A stretch of DNA of 10,335 nt from Ectopseudomonas composti (GTDB taxonomy: Bacteria > Pseudomonadota > Gammaproteobacteria > Pseudomonadales > Pseudomonadaceae), in NCBI GenBank assembly GCA_946886245.1, contig CAMPIF010000113.1:1-10335 (forward strand), given 5' to 3'. The notes beneath the pieces were generated by a model. That model did not search any database. It saw nothing but the letters and a program-made list of their open reading frames with translations, and was not told the DNA's origin. This document shows positions 5,998 through 10,335 of the stretch, piece by piece. Within the stretch, counting starts at the first letter, position 1. Each line of letters begins with the position of its first letter. Position numbers and translations under genes: made by a program.

Positions 5998-6531
5998 TCA
6001 GCGCCCGATCATCCGCGCCAGCACATCCTCGCCACCCCGGCGGCGATGGATGAAAGCCATCGCCGCGTGGCCGATGACCATGAACAGCAGCAGCCAGCCG
6101 AGGTTGCCGTGCAGCAGGCTGGCGGGGGCGATCATCCACTCGATCTTGGCGTCGCTGAAGCCGGGCATGATGGTCATGCCGAAGGCCACGAACTCGCGGC
6201 CCGAGCCGTACTGGCGCAGCAGCGCGACAAAGGGAATCACCAACAGCAGACCATACAACGCCAGATGGCCGAAACGTGCCAGTGCACTGACTGGCGCCGG
6301 CCGGCGGCGGCTGTTGTACAGCGCCCAGAGCAGGCGAATCAGCACCAGCACCATGAGCAACAGCCCGGTCGCCTTGTGCGTACCCCAGAGGAATTTATCC
6401 AGCGCGCTGTCTTCCATCAGGGCATGCGCCAATACGGTCGAGAATTGCCACCCCAGCACAACGGCCATCCCCCAGTGCAGCCAGCGTGTAACCGCACCAT
6501 AGCGCTGCGCGGAATCATGCAGATTCGACAT
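5998..6531 (-). CDS. Cytochrome b561 family inner-membrane protein (CybB/YodB type)
   Basis: This 177-residue protein has about four transmembrane helices and matches the bacterial cytochrome b561 family in length and pattern. Such proteins bind heme b within the membrane and pass electrons, often from quinol; some act as superoxide:quinone oxidoreductases. Candidate heme-ligand histidines lie at H19 (RWLHWGMA), H52 (GTHKATG), H141 (LLHGNLGW) and H155 (VIGHAAMAF). The ARFGHLALYGLLLVIP segment (85-100) is typical of the family. The start is the ATG at 6531, preceded on the minus strand by GGAGAGGAACCAGG, a good ribosome binding site. It lies downstream of opgH on the same strand but is separated by 190 bp and a strong hairpin, so it is probably transcribed on its own. 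The electron donor and acceptor cannot be read from the sequence. Confidence 0.88.
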   Translation of the reverse strand: MSNLHDSAQRYGAVTRWLHWGMAVVLGWQFSTVLAHALMEDSALDKFLWGTHKATGLLLMVLVLIRLLWALYNSRRRPAPVSALARFGHLALYGLLLVIPFVALLRQYGSGREFVAFGMTIMPGFSDAKIEWMIAPASLLHGNLGWLLLFMVIGHAAMAFIHRRRGGEDVLARMIGR

Positions 6532-6686
6532 CCTGGTTCCTCTCCAATGTCATGTACGAAAACGGTGTTCGGGCCAGGCGGCAGAATGCTCCATCCGAGG
6601 CAAAGACCCGACCCAGTCGCAATGGTGCCGCGCAGCAGAGCGTTGATGCGCCTACAGATGTTAGCGGGTATGTCAGCAATGCATCA

Positions 6687-6717
6687 CGCCACGCCCCCGG
6701 CAGCCGGGGGCGTGGCG
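6687..6717 (-). terminator. Strong hairpin just after opgH (probable transcription end or mRNA-stabilising stem)
   Basis: A perfect 14-bp stem (6687-6700 with 6704-6717) rich in G and C closes a 3-nt CAG loop, starting five bases after the opgH stop codon. The minus-strand sequence beyond it (TGATGCATTGC) has no T-run, so it may stall RNA polymerase, protect the mRNA 3' end, or act with Rho rather than as a standard intrinsic terminator. Confidence 0.55.
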
Positions 6718-6722
6718 GATGA

Positions 6723-9263
6723 TCAGGCGTCGCGCAGGGCTTCGCGCCAGGCGTGGTATTGCGGCTCCTGCCAGATGCGCGCATGCAGGCGCGCCATGCC
6801 GTCAGGGTCGTTGAGCAGACGCCAGCGGGTCGCCTCGACCTTGCCCTCAGGCCCGGCGCTGAGGATCTCATCGATACGCTCGTCGCGCAGCGCTTCGGCG
6901 GCAGGCACCACCTTGGCGTGGCGAGCACGGGCCATGGCGCAGACCAGGGCGTTGTACAGTGGATCGACCACTGCACGCAGGAAGCCCTTGCGCAGTGCCC
7001 GCGCGCTGTTCAGCTGCTCGTATTCGGAGGTGTTGCTCAGCTCCACCGGCACCTTGTGCTCTTCCGGGATCAGGAACAGCTTGCTGCGCCGCGCCGCCAA
7101 CCCCGGTGCCGTGCGGCTGGTCAGCACCGACACCACGGGCGACAGCACCAAAGAGACCACGATAGGCGCCAGCCACCAGAGGAAGTCCGGGTTGAGCCAG
7201 GCCACCAATGCGGTCCAGCTGATACCGATCAGCACCTGGGTACCGTGACGACGGAAAGCCTCGCTCCAGGGCGTCGAATCATCCACACGCTGCGGCGAGT
7301 TCCACTGCACCGACCACCCGAGGAAGGCCGCGGTGACGAACAGGCTGTGGAACAACATGCGCACCGGCGCCAGCAACACCGAGCAGGAGGCTTCCAGTAG
7401 CATCGACAATAGCACTCGCGTGCGACCACCGTAGGCTTCAGCGCCCTTGATCCAGATCAGCAGCACGCTGAGCAGCTTGGGCAGGAACAGCAGGGTCATG
7501 GTGGCGGAGAACAGGGCGATGGCCTCGTGCGGTTGCCAGCGCGGCCACAGGGGGTAGAGCTGGTTGGGCTGCAGGAAGTACTCCGGCACCATCAGCGTAT
7601 GAATCGCCAGCAGGCAGGTCGAGAGCACCAGGAACAGCAACCACAGCGGTGCCGAAAGATAGGACATGACACCGGTGAGGAACACCACGCGATGCACGGC
7701 GTGCATGCCGCGCACCAGGAACAGGCGGAAGTTCATAAGGTTGCCATGGCACCAGCGGCGGTCACGCTTGAGCTCGTCGAGCAGATTCGGCGGCAACTCT
7801 TCATAGCTGCCCGGCAGGTCGTAGGCGATCCATACGCCCCAACCGGCGCGGCGCATCAGCGCGGCTTCGACGAAATCATGGGAGAGGATCGCGCCGGCAA
7901 AAGAACCGGTGCCCGGCAGCGGTGCCAGGGCGCAGTGCTCGATGAAGGGTTTGACCCGGATGATCGCGTTGTGCCCCCAGTAGTGCGACTCACCCAGCTG
8001 CCAGAAGTTGAGGCCAGCCGTGAACAATGGCCCGTAGACACTGGTGGCGAACTGTTGCAGCCGCGCATAGAGGGTGTCCATGCCGGACGCCTTGGGCGCG
8101 GTCTGGATGATGCCTGCACCCGGGTTGGCTTCCATCAGCCGCACCAGGCGGGTCAGGCATTCGCCGCTCATCACGCTGTCGGCGTCGAGCACCACCATGT
8201 AGCGGTAGTTGCTGCCCCAGCGCCGGCAGAAGTCGTCGATGTTGCCGCTCTTGCGCTTCACCCGGCGCCGACGGCGACGGTAGAAGATATGACCGAAGCC
8301 TTCCACCTCGCGGCACAGGTCCATCCAGGCCTGTTGCTCGGCCACGCAGATGTCCGGGTCGTTGCTGTCGCTGAGCACGAAGAAGTCGAAATGCTCGAGT
8401 TGCCCGGTGGCCTTGAGCGACTCGAAGGTCGCGCGCAGGCCGGCGAACACGCGCGGCACGTGCTCGTTGGCAATCGGCATGACCAGCGCGGTACGTGCCC
8501 GCGGCGAAATCGGCTCATCACCGCAGCTGCTGGCGGAGATGCTGTAGCGGTCACGCCCCTTGAGCAGCTGGAAGAAGCCCATCAGCGCGGTCCAGAAGCC
8601 CATCGACACCCAGCAGAACAGCAGGGCGAACAGTGCCAGGATACTGGTCTGCACCACGTAAGGCAGGATCTGCCGCGCCGACTCCTGCCAGGGCTGCTCG
8701 AACACCAGGCCCAGGTCGACCAGCGACCAGCCCTGATAGGGCAGCACCGACTTCATGTACCAGGTGGCGACCACCGTCTGCACGAGCATCAGCACCAGCA
8801 GCGCCGCACGGCGCACGGCCGCGACGTGGCGCCAGCGCTCTTCGGCGAAGTCTTCGCTCTCACGCGTGCGCGGCCGCGGCGCGGGTTTCTCGCCCTTCAG
8901 ACGACGCCAGCCGCGATCCAGGATAGTGGTCTGCCAGGGTTCCGGCACCATGCGTGTGCGCTTGATCGGCGGCGTCGAATCGATGGTGGGCCGGCCCTGG
9001 TGATCCTGCACGATGCGGCAGCCGCGCTCGAGCGCGTCCGGCCAGCCCAGCGACAGACGAGCCGGCACCGACTCGAGCATCTCGCGGGTTTCTTCCAGGG
9101 GCTCGGCAACCGCGAGATCGTCCTCGTGCAGGGCACGGTGCAAGGTGGCGAGATCCCCGCCCTCCTCTTCTAGGCGATGAGCCAAAGCCTCCTGCTGCTC
9201 AGGATCGAGCGGCAGTTCCTCCAGATACTCCTGGATTTGCGTAGGGTCTAGAGTGTTATTCAT
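6723..9263 (-). CDS. opgH: OpgH (MdoH), osmoregulated periplasmic glucan glucosyltransferase
   Basis: OpgH is the inner-membrane family 2 glycosyltransferase that polymerises glucose from UDP-glucose into the linear beta-1,2 backbone of osmoregulated periplasmic glucans and moves it across the membrane. The 846-residue protein has a soluble N-terminal region (1-145), two helices (about 150-170, 200-230), a cytoplasmic catalytic domain (about 255-510), then several helices and a soluble C-terminal tail from about 715. Catalytic features are SDSNDPD (298-304), the DAD metal and nucleotide-sugar motif (360-362), SHD (461-463) and RDRRW (500-504), the counterpart of QxxRW. The arginine-rich [13 protein letters not shown] stretch around 329-341 is highly conserved in OpgH. 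Length is slightly short of the roughly 860 residues I recall for P. aeruginosa. The ATG at 9263 overlaps the opgG stop, indicating translational coupling; an upstream in-frame start at 9326 would lie deep inside opgG. Confidence 0.95.
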   Translation of the reverse strand: MNNTLDPTQIQEYLEELPLDPEQQEALAHRLEEEGGDLATLHRALHEDDLAVAEPLEETREMLESVPARLSLGWPDALERGCRIVQDHQGRPTIDSTPPIKRTRMVPEPWQTTILDRGWRRLKGEKPAPRPRTRESEDFAEERWRHVAAVRRAALLVLMLVQTVVATWYMKSVLPYQGWSLVDLGLVFEQPWQESARQILPYVVQTSILALFALLFCWVSMGFWTALMGFFQLLKGRDRYSISASSCGDEPISPRARTALVMPIANEHVPRVFAGLRATFESLKATGQLEHFDFFVLSDSNDPDICVAEQQAWMDLCREVEGFGHIFYRRRRRRVKRKSGNIDDFCRRWGSNYRYMVVLDADSVMSGECLTRLVRLMEANPGAGIIQTAPKASGMDTLYARLQQFATSVYGPLFTAGLNFWQLGESHYWGHNAIIRVKPFIEHCALAPLPGTGSFAGAILSHDFVEAALMRRAGWGVWIAYDLPGSYEELPPNLLDELKRDRRWCHGNLMNFRLFLVRGMHAVHRVVFLTGVMSYLSAPLWLLFLVLSTCLLAIHTLMVPEYFLQPNQLYPLWPRWQPHEAIALFSATMTLLFLPKLLSVLLIWIKGAEAYGGRTRVLLSMLLEASCSVLLAPVRMLFHSLFVTAAFLGWSVQWNSPQRVDDSTPWSEAFRRHGTQVLIGISWTALVAWLNPDFLWWLAPIVVSLVLSPVVSVLTSRTAPGLAARRSKLFLIPEEHKVPVELSNTSEYEQLNSARALRKGFLRAVVDPLYNALVCAMARARHAKVVPAAEALRDERIDEILSAGPEGKVEATRWRLLNDPDGMARLHARIWQEPQYHAWREALRDA
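9256..9263 (-). promoter_or_regulatory. Eight-base opgG/opgH overlap (translational coupling)
   Basis: On the minus strand ATGAATAA contains the opgH start and, in another frame, the opgG stop TAA (9258-9256). The nearest GGAG is about 18 bases upstream of the ATG, too far to be efficient, so opgH translation probably depends on ribosomes finishing opgG. Confidence 0.7.
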
Positions 9264-10335
9264 GGGCAGGCAGCTGATAGCTCCAGGTTTCCGACAAGGG
9301 CTTGCCGTCCTCGACCAGGGCAGCACGCATTTCCACCGGCTGTACCGGGTCCTTGACCTTGATGCGCAGCGTCAGGCGCCAGCCTTTGCTGACCGGGTTG
9401 TAACGCAGGCTGTCCTCCAGCAATTCGGCGTTGCCATCGACGCTGACCTGAACGATCGGCGCTGCATCAGGCGAGCGCTTGGCCAGCTCTTCACCAACGA
9501 AGTCGACCATCAGCGCAGTGCTGCCATCGGCCTGACGGATCAGGTTGGCCTGTTTGATGTCGCCCTCGGACAGACGGGTCTGGCTGACCATGGCCAATTG
9601 CGGGTCGTGCAGCTTGGCGTCATCCCGGCTGAAGTGTAGGCGATAGGCCACATCCAGCGACTCACCCGGGGCCGGCAGCTTCTCCGGGCGCCACAGGGCG
9701 ACGATGTTGTCGTTGGTTTCGTCCGGCGTGGGGATCTCCACCAGTTCGACATGACCTGTACCCCAATCGCCGACGGTTTCCACCCAACCACTCGGACGCA
9801 GCTCGTAGCGGTCGTCGAGATCCTGGTACTGGCTGAAGTCGCGACCACGCTGCATCAGGCCGAAGCCACGCGGGTTGTCGATACGATAGCTGCTGACGTT
9901 GAGGCGCTGCGGGTTGTTCAGCGGACGCCAGATCCACTCGCCATTGCCCGCATGAATGGCCAGACCGTCGGAGTCATGCAACTGCGGGCGGTAGTTCGGG
10001 CGCGGCCAGGGCTGGTTGGCACCGAACAGGTACATGCTGGTCAGCGGCGCGATGCCGAGCTTCTCGACGTTCTCACGCAGGTAGACCTTCGATTGCACGT
10101 CGAGCACGCTGTCGCGGCCCGGTTTGATTTCCATGCGGTAAGCACCGGTGGCCCGCGGCGAATCGAGCAGCGCGTAGATCACCAGGCTACGGCGGTCCGG
10201 TTGCGGCTTCTCGATCCAGAACTCGCTGAAGCGCGGGAATTCCTCGCCGGACGGCAGCGCGGTGTCGATGGCCAGACCACGGGCGGACAGGCCGAACACC
10301 TGGCCCTTGCCGACGATACGGAAGTAGCTGGCGCC
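9256..10335 (-). CDS. opgG: OpgG (MdoG), periplasmic glucan biosynthesis protein (5'-truncated by window edge)
   Basis: OpgG is the periplasmic partner of OpgH and is needed for production of branched osmoregulated periplasmic glucans. The last 359 residues are visible. The frame is already open at the window edge, where it reads [20 protein letters not shown], a highly conserved part of the family's large beta-sandwich domain. Further family-like stretches include [20 protein letters not shown] near 10030, [11 protein letters not shown] and [16 protein letters not shown]. About 150 N-terminal residues, including the signal peptide, should lie beyond 10335. The GTG at 10299 falls within the conserved region and is not the start. 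The C-terminal part (from about 9600 to the end) matches the position of the smaller Ig-like domain. It is co-transcribed with opgH, whose start overlaps its stop codon. The paralogue OpgD is possible on fold alone, but adjacency to opgH favours OpgG. Confidence 0.93.
   Translation of the reverse strand, partial: GASYFRIVGKGQVFGLSARGLAIDTALPSGEEFPRFSEFWIEKPQPDRRSLVIYALLDSPRATGAYRMEIKPGRDSVLDVQSKVYLRENVEKLGIAPLTSMYLFGANQPWPRPNYRPQLHDSDGLAIHAGNGEWIWRPLNNPQRLNVSSYRIDNPRGFGLMQRGRDFSQYQDLDDRYELRPSGWVETVGDWGTGHVELVEIPTPDETNDNIVALWRPEKLPAPGESLDVAYRLHFSRDDAKLHDPQLAMVSQTRLSEGDIKQANLIRQADGSTALMVDFVGEELAKRSPDAAPIVQVSVDGNAELLEDSLRYNPVSKGWRLTLRIKVKDPVQPVEMRAALVEDGKPLSETWSYQLPAHE

Noticed and set aside
5974..7248. 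Open frame of 424 codons on the plus strand across the cytochrome gene, the gap and the opgH 3' end
   Set aside because: It runs antisense through two well-supported genes and an intergenic hairpin, has low-complexity composition and no convincing ribosome binding site.
7527..9173. Open frame of 548 codons on the plus strand, antisense to opgH
   Set aside because: It lies wholly inside opgH, which has unmistakable family motifs. High-GC codon bias commonly leaves the opposite strand open, and the His/Gln/Arg-rich product resembles no known family.
4619..9263. Functional cluster linking c-di-GMP, cytochrome b and periplasmic glucans
   Set aside because: The genes are convergent or separated by terminators and hairpins, with no shared operon beyond opgG-opgH. 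Adjacency alone does not support a joint system.

Overview
This window looks like chromosomal DNA from a Pseudomonas species, probably near the P. mendocina / P. oleovorans / P. alcaligenes group. The evidence is high GC with strong G/C preference at third codon positions, an opgG-opgH pair whose OpgH is of Pseudomonas length, a fused MnmC FAD domain, and intergenic terminator repeats of pseudomonad style. The genus is a judgement from protein and repeat style; no database search was possible. The content is mostly housekeeping, with no phage, IS, CRISPR or obvious defence cluster.

Layout, left to right. (1) 1-1188 (+): 3' part of mnmC, the FAD-dependent half of the tRNA wobble-uridine enzyme, cut by the window edge. 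(2) 1261-2154 (-): an EamA/DMT-family ten-helix transporter, convergent with mnmC across a 72-bp gap that holds a 10-bp inverted repeat. (3) 2304-4193 (+): a compact UvrD/Rep-type superfamily 1 helicase, divergent from the transporter. (4) 4194-4618: a non-coding, hairpin-rich interval with an intrinsic terminator. (5) 4619-5806 (+): a six-helix membrane diguanylate cyclase with GGEEF and an inhibitory I-site. (6) 5998-6531 (-): a cytochrome b561-type membrane protein, convergent with the cyclase. (7) 6723-9263 (-): opgH, and (8) 9256-10335 (-): opgG, cut by the right edge. The last two form an overlapping operon for osmoregulated periplasmic glucan synthesis.

OpgG and OpgH work together: OpgH makes and exports the beta-1,2-glucan backbone from UDP-glucose, and OpgG acts on it in the periplasm. 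The other genes look like independent single-gene units, each with its own ribosome binding site or terminator.

The least expected feature is a pair of diverged direct repeats of about 165-180 bp (about 4373-4550 and 5816-5982) that flank the diguanylate cyclase. Each carries a hairpin terminator with the same polarity, followed by matching blocks in the same order. This suggests that the 3' region of the cytochrome gene was duplicated, or that two copies of a dispersed intergenic element bracket the cyclase. I did not find a clearly new multi-gene system.
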